A stretch of 64,000 bases of DNA from Impatiens glandulifera (taxonomy: Eukaryota; Streptophyta; Magnoliopsida; Ericales; Balsaminaceae): positions 10,231,882 to 10,295,881 of the forward strand of contig NC_061863.1 in NCBI RefSeq assembly GCF_907164915.1. Direction: 5' to 3'. The position numbers were made by a program, and so were the translations under genes. The notes beneath the pieces are model-generated. The model did not search any database, was not told the origin of the DNA, and was given only the letters and a program-made list of their open reading frames with translations. Shown here in pieces: positions 43,576-53,439 of this stretch (the stretch's first letter is position 1; every line of letters begins with the position of its first letter).

Positions 43576-43740
43576 GATATATTCTCTAATGTCTAGATTA
43601 TCATTTAACCGTTTTGATTATTTATTATTTATCAATTAATTTTGTATATGTAACTCTATTTGAATTATTGAGAATTACCTCGTAAATATATGAATTATTG
43701 TAAGAAAAATGATATTTTGCGACTTAAAGTAAAAAATATC

Positions 43741-44085
43741 TAGGGTTTGAATGTAGTCTTTTCTGTTTGTAATCTTTGTTTTTTTAGAATGTATGAATGC
43801 TACTAATTAGTTTTTTTAAGGTCTTTTGATTGTCATTCTTAATCATAGTTAGGGTTTGTCTAGCTTTGATTTTTTACCCTCTCACTTTTGGGATTTGAAT
43901 GAAATGGTTTATCTAGGGTTTGAATGTATCATTTCTGTTTTTTTAGAATGTATGAATGCTACTAATCAATTTTTTTAGAGTCTTTTGATTGTCATCCTTA
44001 ATCATAGCTAAAGTTTGTCTAGCTTTGATATCTAACCCTCCCACTTTTGGGATTTTAATGAAATAGTTTTAACCGTTTTCTAAAA
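43741..44085 (+). mobile_element. LINE-tail-like insertion upstream of gene copy 3, internally duplicated
   Basis: Two ~173-bp units (43741-43913, 43914-44085) share TAGGGTTTGAATGTA, TTTTTTAGAATGTATGAATG, TCTTTTGATTGTCAT and TTTTGGGATTT.AATGAAAT. The last resembles the AATGAAATG...AAG tail of the LINEs, and an A8 run (44082-44089) follows. Copies 1 and 2 of the gene lack it, and AAAAAATATC beside the left end recurs imperfectly after the A-run. Probably a 5'-truncated LINE or SINE copy placed about 220 bp before the ATG. Confidence 0.55.
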
Positions 44086-44234
44086 AAAATATATATCTTA
44101 AAATTTTAAGTAACTTGAATATGGTTTAAGGATAAAATTATATTAGAATTTTTGTAATCTTGAACAATTAAATAATAATATTTATTAATAAAAGTTGGTA
44201 CTTTCTTTAAAAAGGTTTCTAAATCTTCCTCTAC

Positions 44235-44240
44235 TATAAA
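44235..44240 (+). promoter_or_regulatory. TATA box of gene copy 3
   Basis: TATAAA lies 66-71 bp before the ATG and is followed by GGACACCTATAGTCCGATAATC, shared with copy 1. Confidence 0.6.
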
Positions 44241-44305
44241 GATGGACACCTATAGTCCGATAATCTCATCAAACTCAAAATATTTATACATACGGTCGTT
44301 TAGCA

Positions 44306-44749
44306 ATGAATTCAAAGACTTTGATAGTTGTAATAATAGCCTTCTTAGTGGTTTCACCTTCACCTCCACAAAAGTTTGGGCAAGCTTTCCCCTTTTCACC
44401 AAGCAACCCTTCCACACCATCAGTACTCAATCTTCAATCACCATTATTACCCAATCCTCAATCGCCACCATCACCCAATGGGCCATTAGTACCCTATCAT
44501 CAATCGCCACCATCATTATTACCCAGCATGTCATCACCTACTTGTATGTACGCAATAACTCTCTTAAGTTTTTATTGTGTAATGGAAATCATCAATGGAA
44601 TATTCAAGAGAACACCTGTCAGTGTATATTGTGATGATACAATCATTTATTTCAATAACGTATGCTACCTAAACCGCAGTCCACCTTTTGTTCTCCAACA
44701 ACTTCCCAATTTTCTCCGCAACAATGCACGTCTACCTCCGCTCTTCTAA
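44306..44749 (+). CDS. Small secreted four-cysteine protein, ECA1/prolamin-like (copy 3)
   Basis: The 147-residue product is the longest and apparently intact copy. Residues 1-17 fit a signal peptide (hydrophobic 6-16, VV-S-P boundary). Residues 18-78 are proline/serine-rich (PPSPN, SPPSLLPS). Cysteines at 80, 91, 109 and 120 give C-x10-C-x17-C-x10-C, with FYCVMEI, SVYCDD and YFNNVCY as conserved blocks, then a short C-terminal tail. The pattern resembles ECA1/prolamin-like secreted proteins, but with one cysteine where many have CC; the longer Pro-rich spacer is also unusual. Copy 1 is highly similar in the leader, signal peptide and Cys module; the spacer differs by indels of whole codons, suggesting selection on frame. 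A small cysteine-rich or proline-rich cell-wall protein is the alternative. Function inferred only. Confidence 0.72.
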   Translation: MNSKTLIVVIIAFLVVSPSPPQKFGQAFPFSPSNPSTPSVLNLQSPLLPNPQSPPSPNGPLVPYHQSPPSLLPSMSSPTCMYAITLLSFYCVMEIINGIFKRTPVSVYCDDTIIYFNNVCYLNRSPPFVLQQLPNFLRNNARLPPLF

Positions 44750-45473
44750 ATTTATTAAATTCAATTTGGGATGTTGTTTCATGTTCTAGTTTGGTGTTAA
44801 TTGGAGGATATATGGGAAATAGTGCAGTTTCTTCCTTCCATTGTAATAATATAAATAAAACAAGCTAATAAAATATTTAACTTTTGAAAGTTTCAATTGA
44901 TAAATTTATATTATTTGCTTATTCTTTTTTATTAAAATAGTATATAATTAAGATTAACATAGAGAGATAACTACTCTAATATCTACAGACGGTCCAGTCT
45001 TTTCTCGAAATTTAGACCAAATAATTAAAAACAAGTAAGATTAAAAAAACAAATAAGTCTGGAAATAGCCGCCTATATCTTATAAATAATGCAAGATTCT
45101 GACCAACTAACTTATTTTAATTTTTATATTTTAAAATCAATCAAATATCTTTATAAACACATATACATGTACTGACATTTTAATTTTATTTTATTAATTC
45201 CTACAAATTTCATATTTTTAAATGTTGGAGTATGAGATTTTCTAACTGAGTTGAGTGTTTTTTTAATTATTAATCATATAAATTATATATATTCATACAC
45301 CAAATTATAAATTTGAATCAACAATATTTTTAAGTCTCGTTTAATAGTTAAATGAGTTAATTGTATATAATACAAAAATGAACATAATTTTTGTGCCATC
45401 CTTATTTGATTACATGGAAAATAAAAACAACTCACCTCTATCTTAAAAATAAAATAAAAAAAATTAAAAAAAT

Positions 45474-45476
<3 letters not shown>
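44750..45476. other. 3' flank of gene copy 3
   Basis: Contains AATATAAATAAAACAAGC (candidate polyadenylation signal near 44853). It is collinear with 12150-12560 and, after the hAT site, with 13500-13930. 45060-45110 is the empty counterpart of the 12583-13482 insertion. Confidence 0.5.

Positions 45477-45515
<39 letters not shown>
45477..45515. repeat. (TA)n microsatellite
   Basis: About 39 bp of TA dinucleotides. Confidence 0.95.
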
Positions 45516-45517
<2 letters not shown>

Positions 45518-46185
45518 TCATCTCCTTAAAGCACATATCTAACTAATTGATTTTTAAATAAAGAAGACCACAAATGTTTTGTACAATTGGAGGTGAAAAA
45601 TAAGAAATTAGTTGATTAAAAACTAATTAAGTAGATACATATTGAATAAAATCAAGAAACTATACGGAATCTAAGTCAAAGAAAATGATAAAAGACTGCC
45701 TATTAAAATACATTTTCTCCTACTCGGTTCTGTTAAATGGGTTAGAACTTAGAACAACTAATTTATTTTAGAATTGGGCTCTATACCAACTATATATATT
45801 GTTTTACGGTAATTTTCCTTATTGAAGATTCTTCTTGATGTAGAAGATAAACACTTTTAACGCTGTTATCTTTATTAGACATCTATTATAATATAACTGC
45901 ATTTTGTTACAAATTAAATAACTCCAAAAAATTCATAAGTTATAAAAGAATTTGATAACAAGTATTGAATGATTATAAATGATGTAGAAATGGGATAGTC
46001 TTAGTTGTAACTAACTACTCTTAAGCCCCCGCCAATACAATTTGTCGTGTGATTTATTTAAAATAAATCTACAATGAAAGAAGATAATCTTTTACAATTA
46101 TGTTTTCAATTTACATGGATGAAAACGCATTAGGTAACCCTGAAATTGGTATAAGAATTGGAATTGGAGAGTCCAATTTCAATTC
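45516..46185. other. Sequence without recognised features
   Basis: AT-rich DNA with no repeat partner in the window and no ORF worth calling. Confidence 0.4.
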
Positions 46186-46309
46186 TTATGTTTGGTAGAA
46201 ATTTTAAAATTAAGAATTTGAATTGGAATTAAAATTTCAATGAAATTTAATATAATGTAATTTTATAGTTCTCAATTCCAATCTTTTTAGGTCGGATTGT
46301 AATTCTATT

Positions 46310-47300
46310 TTTTTTTTTACTTATTCAACACGTTTTTAACTCATTTAACATATATTTTATACATTTAACATGTTTTGACTCGCTTAATACGTTTTTAGTT
46401 TAATAAGTATTTAACTTGTTTTAATTCATTTCACATGTTTTGACACGTTTTAACACGCATAACACGTTAAGACATGTTTAACACGTTTTAGGCACGTTTA
46501 AACACGTTTTTGACATGTTTAACACGTTTATGACACGTTTAACACGTTTAACATGTTTAACACGTTTTTGGCAAGTTTAATTTGTTTTCACTTTTTTGCA
46601 CGTTTAACACGTTTTTGGTATGTTTTGACACGTTTAACATGTTTTCCACATTTTAGACACGTTTAAAATGTTTTTCACATCTTTGGCATGTTAAACACGT
46701 TTTTCACGTTTCTCACGTTTTTGACACGTTTAACACGTTTTTCACGTTTTTGACACGTTTAACATTTTTACACATTAAACATGTACGTTTAACATGTTTT
46801 TAACACGTTTAACATATTTACACGTTTTTGGTACATTTTAACATGTTTTTTACACGTTTAACATGTATTTGACACATTTAACACGTTTAACATGTTTTTT
46901 TATGTTTTTGACACGTTTAACATTTTTTTTTGTTTTTAACACGTTTTGACACGCTTAACACGTTTTCATGTTTTGGCAAATTTTTCAAGTTTTTGATATT
47001 TTCACATGTTTTTCATGTTTTGACACAATTTTGACATGTTTAACACGTTTTTCACATATTTGGCACGTTTAACACATTTTCACACATTAAACACATTTAT
47101 CATGTTTTTAGCATGTTTAACACGTTTTTCACACTTATAACATTTTTCACGATTTTGACACATTTGATGCGTTTTTTATATGTTTAACACATTTTGACAT
47201 ATTTAACATGTTTTCACGTTTTTGACACGTTTAACACGTTTTAGCATGTTTAACACGTTTTCACGCATTTAACACACTTGTGAAACATTTAATATTTTCG
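46310..47300 (+). repeat. Minisatellite arm (AACACGTTT orientation)
   Basis: About 1 kb of the same ~10-bp degenerate unit as at 26.33-27.12 kb (AACACGTTTT, TGACACGTTT, GGCACGTTTA). Confidence 0.85.
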
Positions 47301-47544
47301 GTTCGTGTAAATGAATTAATTTATTATTGAAAAATTAACAAGTTTTACCATATTCAAGACTTTATTTAGTATGAATGATGTAAATATTATTTAAATAATT
47401 CATATTAATCTCACATATTATTTCTTCAACTAATCTAAAATAATATTAAAAAATCAAAATTTAACAAAATGGATCTAAAAACGTATAATAATGTCAAACA
47501 AATATTAGACGGAGCAAAAAAATTAAACGGACCGAAAATTTTAA

Positions 47545-48265
47545 ATGTTTCACAAATATGTTAAACGGCCAAAACGTGTTAAAATGTCAAAAACATATAA
47601 AACGTGCCAAAATGTGTCAAAAGTGCTAAGACGTGTTAAATGTTTCGTTAAATATGTCAAAATATGTTAAACGTGCCAAAACGTGTTAAATGTATCAAAA
47701 ATGTGTTAAACGTGTCAAAACGTGTTAAACGTGCCAAATCGTGTTAAACGTGTTAAAATGTCAAAAACGTGTTAAACATTCTAAAATTGTGTTAAACGTG
47801 ACAAAAAAGTGAAAAACATGTTAAACGTGCCAAAAATGTAAAAAACGTGTTAAATGTACCAAAATGTGTTTAATGTGCTAGAAATATGTTAAACATGTCA
47901 AAAATGTGTTAAACTTGTAAAAAACATGTTAAATATCTTAAAAACGTGTTAAACATGCCAAAATGTGTAAAATTTGTGAAAAACGTATTAAACATGCCAA
48001 ATACGTGTTAAGCATGCCAAAAACGTGAAAACCATGTTAAACGTGTGAAAAACGTGTTAAACATATGAAATACACGTTAAACGTGTGAAATGTGTTATAA
48101 GTGTAAAAATATGTTAAACATGTCAAAAACGTGCTTAAACGTGCCAAAAATGTAAAAAAAAAACGTGTTAAACGTGTAAAAAACGAGTTGAACTTGTTAA
48201 ACATGTTAAAAACATATTAAACGTGTTAAATATGTCAAAAACGTGCCAAAAACGTAAAAACATAT
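47545..48265 (-). repeat. Minisatellite arm (AAACGTGTT orientation)
   Basis: About 0.7 kb of the unit in inverse orientation (AAACGTGTCAAAACGTGTTA). The spacer 47301-47544 contains CGGTTCGTGTAAATG and AAACGGACCGAAAA but no ORF. Confidence 0.85.
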
Positions 48266-48669
48266 TTAAGAAGTTAGCATTTTGAACTGATATTTTATTT
48301 TTGAATTTAGGAAATTAAAATGTCAAATCGATATTTTTATTTTTAATATATTAAGTTAACATATGAACTGATATATTTTCAATGAAAATCGAAAATTAAA
48401 AAAATCTTTTGACCTAGCTATCTTAATTAGTTTTGTCAAGCTAATATTTTAATAAAATGGATAATATATATTAAAATTATTTTTATTATATTATCTTTTA
48501 CAAACATAAGAATTGAGATTGAATTACAATTCTATAATTTTCCCAAACATAGAAATTGGGATTGAATTATAATTCTATAATTTTCTAATTCAAGGTCAAT
48601 TCTCATAGAATTGGAATTGAGATTCCAATGCTAATTCCAATTCTAATTCCACTGATCCAAACATACTCT

Positions 48670-48888
48670 AATAAGTGATAATTCTAATTTTATGAAGGGA
48701 CTAAATTAGAATTATTTAAACCATATATAATAACTGACATAATATTGATTATTTGTAACGGTAATGGTCCCCATTTGAGATACTATCATTTCTCTTTCAC
48801 GTCCCCATCAACAAAGAGAAAAATAATCGACATACTCTCAAATTGAAAGAATCATTCCATCTAAGAAAAGTCTAAAGAAAGAGGAAAT
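48670..48888. repeat. Host segment next to the gypsy LTR, inversely repeated at 33.53-33.73 kb
   Basis: GGTCCCCATTTGAGATACTATC, CCATCAACAAAGAGA and ATCATTCCATCTAAGAAAAG match the reverse complement of 33540-33700. Similarity stops where the LTR begins (about 48889). Confidence 0.5.
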
Positions 48889-49357
48889 TAAATCCAGCAC
48901 CCTCCAACGGTCCAATTGAGCACTTGGGCTTGGAATTCTGTTTTCAGTTTTAATATTCTGTTTTGATTCAATTTTTATTTATGTCCCAAACTAATTTTTT
49001 TTATGTGTTTAGTAGTTATTATTGTTATTATAACAATAATAACTGAATATTTTGGGGGTAAATCAACAACTATATAATGTTGATCTCTCTTCCCCAATGG
49101 CTACCAATCGAATGAATGAATATATATGAAATTTCTTGTGAAAGTTCTTCACCCCAATTGTATTTTATGTTTTGACTATTTATGTTGGACTGTTAGTTGT
49201 ATACTAGAAGTATTCCTTTCTCATTCTTGATTCTTCTTTTCCCCTCATCTTGAAATCTTCTTTACATAACTCTTCCGCTGCACTTTGATCATATATTCCC
49301 AATCGGTTCTTGAAATAAAAAATTCATAAACACTAGTTACATATTCAAGTCGTAACA
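48889..49357 (+). mobile_element. 5' LTR of a Ty3/gypsy element
   Basis: Matches 61629-62049 along its length (AATCCAGCACCCTCCAACGG at the start, TACATATTCAAG(t/c)CGTAACA at the end). The first ~16 bp seen in the 3' LTR (from TGTTGCGG at 61613) are not recognisable here. It ends ...GTAACA immediately before a primer-binding-site-like sequence. Confidence 0.75.
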
Positions 49358-49359
49358 TC

Positions 49360-49373
49360 TTGGTATTAGAGCA
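49360..49373 (+). other. Primer-binding site (tRNA-Met-like) of the gypsy element
   Basis: TTGGTATTAGAGCA two bases after the LTR resembles the TGGTATCAGAGC complement of initiator-tRNA 3' ends used by plant LTR elements. Confidence 0.6.
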
Positions 49374-49387
49374 AGGCGATTCTAAAG

Positions 49388-50212
49388 ATGATAGAAACCC
49401 GCCATCAAGTAGAGATGGAATCTCTTAAGACCCTAATTGAAAGTCTGACTCAACAATCAGCCTCTATACACGCTGTCCTACAACAAAATATGACCGAATT
49501 AAGCAATAACATGGACAAAAGGCTCAATGCCGCTGAAGAAAGATTGACAACCATTGAAAGTGGTGTGTCTGGCAATGGGCAAGATCCCTGCACCAAACCC
49601 TGTGATGATTATACTTACCACGATCCTCCACCATACATTCCCTTCCACCATGGCCAACATTATGTTCCTCCAACCCGACTCACTAAGGTTGATTTCCTTC
49701 GGTTTGATGGGACCGATGTGGAAGGCTGACTAATATCAGCCGAGCAATTTTTTAGGGTGGACAGGATTAATGATGCCATTAAACTTGATATTGCCTCTAT
49801 TAGCTTTACTAATGAAGCAAGAATGTGGTATGGGTTGTATTTGCAGAACCGTAACCATAGAGATTCCATGACGTGAGATGTGTTCCATAGAGACCTCTTG
49901 CTGCAATTCGGTCCTTCCATAGATGACACACTCATGAGACAATTGATAAACCTAAAGTAGGGCAGTACTATCCAAAATAATAATCTCCACTACATGTGAA
50001 TTTCCCAAATATTGCACAGTATGCCGAGGGAATATATTATAGATTGCTACTTGTCCAGTCTAAGGGAGGAGATTGCGAACTACATCAGGCTGCAATTTCA
50101 TATGTCCTTAAATGAAGCCATCTCCATGGCCAAGGTCCAAGAAGCAACATACAAGTCCGTAATGAAAAGCGGTCACTTGTACAACGATGAACCGTTGTTG
50201 CTCCCAAGCTAT
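49388..50212 (+). pseudogene. Ty3/gypsy gag (first copy), stop-ridden, cut by a copia insertion
   Basis: ATG 49388 opens a 113-codon frame: an N-terminal coiled-coil-like region (heptad-rich residues 1-60), a linker, then KVDFLRFDGTDVEGW, the start of the retrotransposon gag core. The same phase goes on through FTNEARMWYGLYLQN, REYIIDCYLSSLREEI and LNEAISMAKVQEATY to about 50210, with stops near 49727, 49874, 49958 and 49997. Homology to the second gag copy (59.8-60.3 kb) ends at CCCAAG, where the copia LTR begins. Confidence 0.8.
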
Positions 50213-50214
50213 CT

Positions 50215-51599
50215 TGTTTGAAAAATTAGATAGTTAATTAGTAGATAATTAAATATCTAATGAACTTAACCAAATTCACCGTTTATGTAGGAAACACAAG
50301 GATCGGTCACTCTTCAAACCAGTCGACCAATATCATAGAAGCGGCACAAACCGGAATTATCTAATTAATTAGTAGAAGATCGGTTCGGCAAATGGAAAAC
50401 ATATTTACCTCTTAGTTTCAGGATCGGTAAACCTATACCTCAGATCGGTTTTCACTCTTCGGCAGCAAGACTGGTCAACTAATATTAAAACAAACAAACC
50501 GTTATGAAGTCCAGTCGGCACAATCCTCAGCTATCGTACAAAAATAACGGGCAGTGTAATAGATCAAATGAAAGATATGGAACTGCTAGAAGTTGCCATT
50601 TTAGTGTAATCAGATCACTTTGGGAATATGCAGAAGGAAATCTTCAAATATGCAGACTGTGCTATTTCCATATTGATACAAGTCTGATGAAAGACTTTGG
50701 AAATCCGAAGACTTCCAAAAGTGATCAAATACCTATTTTGGTATAAGTCCAAAAGCAGTCCCCAAGGAGCAGATAACTGTCCAACCGTTCCAGATGATAA
50801 AGTCAAGAGAAGACAAAACTGGCCGGCTGTGTTGCTCCTTGGGAATTATTTACCGCATTTAATGTCATGTAGTTCTTTATTGACAAACCAATCAGAATCA
50901 AGGATTACCATGCAGATATCCATTGAAAGAAAAATATGATCGTTGTCATATTTTCTCTATTTAAGAGAACGTTGAAGAACAACAGAACTCACCAATTACT
51001 TACAATACATACTGAACATCAAAAGCCTTAAACCATCTGTGTTCTATTAAGTGTATTACAATTCCATTTATTGTGTAAGAAGTTAGAGTTGTAAGTCAAT
51101 ACCGAGCAGTAAATAAGCCTCGGTTACTTGATGTGTTGTAAAGTGTGATTAAATATTCTTAGTGAATATCCTCTTTACATTTGAGAAGAAGGGGTGACGT
51201 ATGAGTTTTTATCTACGAACATCCATAAATCCTATGTTGTGTTCTTTCTCTACTCCATTCAGCTTTGTCATTTAATCCATGTGTGTGTGTTGCTTCAAGT
51301 TGAAACAAACTACTTCCGCACTTGAACCCAGTTCAAGAGTTTGTGACATCTTGTGTAGTATTGAGACCGGTATTAACCTCTAACCGGGTTAGTATCAACT
51401 GTTGGTGTGTGTAAGCGTTCTCCTTTAGCCGGACCAATAAACTACTTCCTCACTTGAACCCGGTTCAAGAGTTTGTTACATCTTGTGTAGTATTGAGACC
51501 GGTATTAACCTCTAACCGGGTTAGTATCAACTGTTGGTGTGTGTAAGTATTCTACTTTAGCCGGACCCCAGTCCTCTATCGACGATCCCGATACTAACA
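50215..51599 (+). mobile_element. 5' LTR of a Ty1/copia element (~1.4 kb)
   Basis: Starts TGTTTGAAAA at the break in gypsy gag and ends ...GATACTAACA just before a primer-binding-site-like AGTGGTATGAGAG. A TATA-like CTATTTAAG (about 50957) fits an LTR promoter. It contains a 132-bp internal tandem duplication. No matching 3' LTR is in the window, so the left boundary is inferred from the gag break. The 80-codon frames inside (50504-50939) are not coding-like. Confidence 0.6.
51307..51570 (+). repeat. 132-bp tandem duplication in the copia LTR
   Basis: Units 51307-51438 and 51439-51570 share CACTTGAACCC(a/g)GTTCAAGAG, TTGTGTAGTATTGAGACCGG, TAACCTCTAACCGGGTTAG and TCAACTGTTGGTGTGTGTAA. They are nearly identical, so the duplication is recent or well preserved. 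Confidence 0.9.
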
Positions 51600-51600
51600 A

Positions 51601-51613
51601 GTGGTATGAGAGT
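51601..51613 (+). other. Primer-binding site of the copia element
   Basis: GTGGTATGAGAGT, one mismatch from the TGGTATCAGAG-type initiator-Met tRNA complement, lies one base after the LTR. Confidence 0.55.
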
Positions 51614-51648
51614 GGCTAGTCTCTATACTCAAGCAACCCGAAGCAAGC

Positions 51649-52545
51649 ATGTCTTATTAGAACGACAAACCTCCGATGCTCGAAAGTGAAGAGTTTGTCG
51701 ATTGGAAAATTCGCATGCACATACACCTAAACGCGGAAGTTTGAGGCAATAACCATGGATGATGAAATGATGTTCATCCTCTCTGACGGTCCAATAAAGA
51801 TTGAGAAGGAAAGAAGTGTATGGACAACAGATGACCGGAGGAGGAAGAACCTAGATAATATCAGCATGAGTGCCATTTACAAAACGTTGGACAGAAACAC
51901 TTTCGTTAAGTTCAGAGAATGTTCCACTGTAAAAGAAGTATGGGACCCAATAATTAAGCTCCATGAAGGGAACGAGAGAACCAAAGAAAACAAAATACTG
52001 GTGGCACACAAAAGTTTGAGAATATTAAGATGCGGTCCAGTGAGACTATGAAGGAATTCGGTGACCGATTTACCAGTGTGGTGAATGAACTGTCATTACT
52101 TGGAAAGAAATATTATAATAAAGAAACTATTATCAAGGCCTTAAGATAACTCCCCAGCACTTAGGACATTAAGACAATGGTGATGAGAGAATCAAACAGT
52201 CTTGATAAGATGAAGTTGCACGATGTATTTGAAGATTCGAGAGCATATGAGTACGAAATGAAATCTAGAAATGAAGATGAAGCTTCAACTTCAACCACTA
52301 CTAGAGCCCTAGTGACCTCGGTGAAACCAACATCCTTTGTACTAGTCAAAACAACCGAACAGTTCAGCGAAGATGCTATGTCCATGCTAGCGAGGAAGTT
52401 CGAAAAGTTCATGAAGAAGAACCAACCGACTAACTCATACAACTAATATTACGGTGACAAATCTAATGTTCGATGTTATAACTGCAATGCTTTAGGTCAT
52501 TACAGATCGAAGTGTAGAAAGCCGAGAAGGAATGACCGAAACTAA
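51649..52545 (+). pseudogene. Copia gag with CCHC knuckle
   Basis: The N terminus reads PPMLESEEFVDWKIRMHIHL from 51649 (with a stop after three codons), then frames at 51755-52051 (STVKEVWDPIIKLHEG, typical of copia gag/UBN2) and 52177-52446 (Ala/Thr-rich linker). The nucleocapsid knuckle CYNCNALGHYRSKC (52474-52515) is intact. Frameshifts at about 51743 and 52050 and stops at 52147 and 52444 break it. Confidence 0.8.
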
Positions 52546-53439
52546 TTGATAACAACTAGAGGGACGATCATCAACAAAACGTTCAAGTTGAGGATATTCA
52601 AAAAGCATTGATAGCCGATGACGATGGGAGCTAGTGGGCACATATCGTTTCGGACAGCAATGATGAAGGAATCACTTGTCTTATGGAAAAAGAAGAAGAT
52701 GTATTTGAATTTGCCTCTGATTAATTTACCCGAGAAGATCTAGTTACTACACTCAATGACATGGTCATTGAGTATAAGAACTTGTAAAATCTCGTACCGA
52801 CCCGGCTAAACTTCCAGATCGATGAAACAAGCAAAACTAAGACCGGTGGGCCGACTGAACAATCCTTCGAGAATGAGAAGCTCAAGGAGACAGTTCAATT
52901 GTTGATAGAAGAGAATGAATGAACTAAATATGTGATGGATTCATGGAAGAGATCCGAAGAGGCTTTAATCCAGATTACGAGTCATCAAAGACCATATAAC
53001 TGTAAATTCGGTCTCGGCTACGACAACAGCAACACGGCTAAACCGAAATCTTCCAATGAGTTGAAGCTCAGCAAAGACAAGCTTCCATTCATAAGCTTTT
53101 TCATGAGTTATTTAACCAACAATAAGGCACCACATTATTCAAAATTGTCTAAGGAACTAATATATGTAGGACCACCCAACACATCAAGATGGCTTCATCC
53201 CGAGAGAAGGAAAGTCATTATGGCCGATTAGAAAAGAACATGACCAAAAGACAGAGAGAGCCTAACAAAGATCACCGCCACACAATGAGGTACTAAAAGG
53301 AAGACAGAGAGATGTCAAGACTGCCACCAGTAGAACTATTAAGACTATCATTGTGAAATTCATACGACTAATTCGAGTATGGATTCCCAAGGGACTAATC
53401 AACCGCGGACCCAATTCAATATGGGTACCAAAAGAGTGT

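Larger units (their letters stand above)
46189..48664. mobile_element. Second element carrying an inverted ACACGTTT minisatellite
   Basis: The left edge has TATGTTTGG then several GAATTGGAATT steps; the right edge has the inverse (AATTCCAATTCTAATTCC ... CCAAACATA), so the subterminal regions are inverted repeats. Inside, 46310-47300 is TTTAACACGTTTTTGACACG-type minisatellite and 47545-48265 the opposite orientation, separated by ~240 bp of other DNA. The terminal structure differs from the 26.2-kb element; exact ends and target-site duplication are not resolved. No coding region. Confidence 0.6.
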
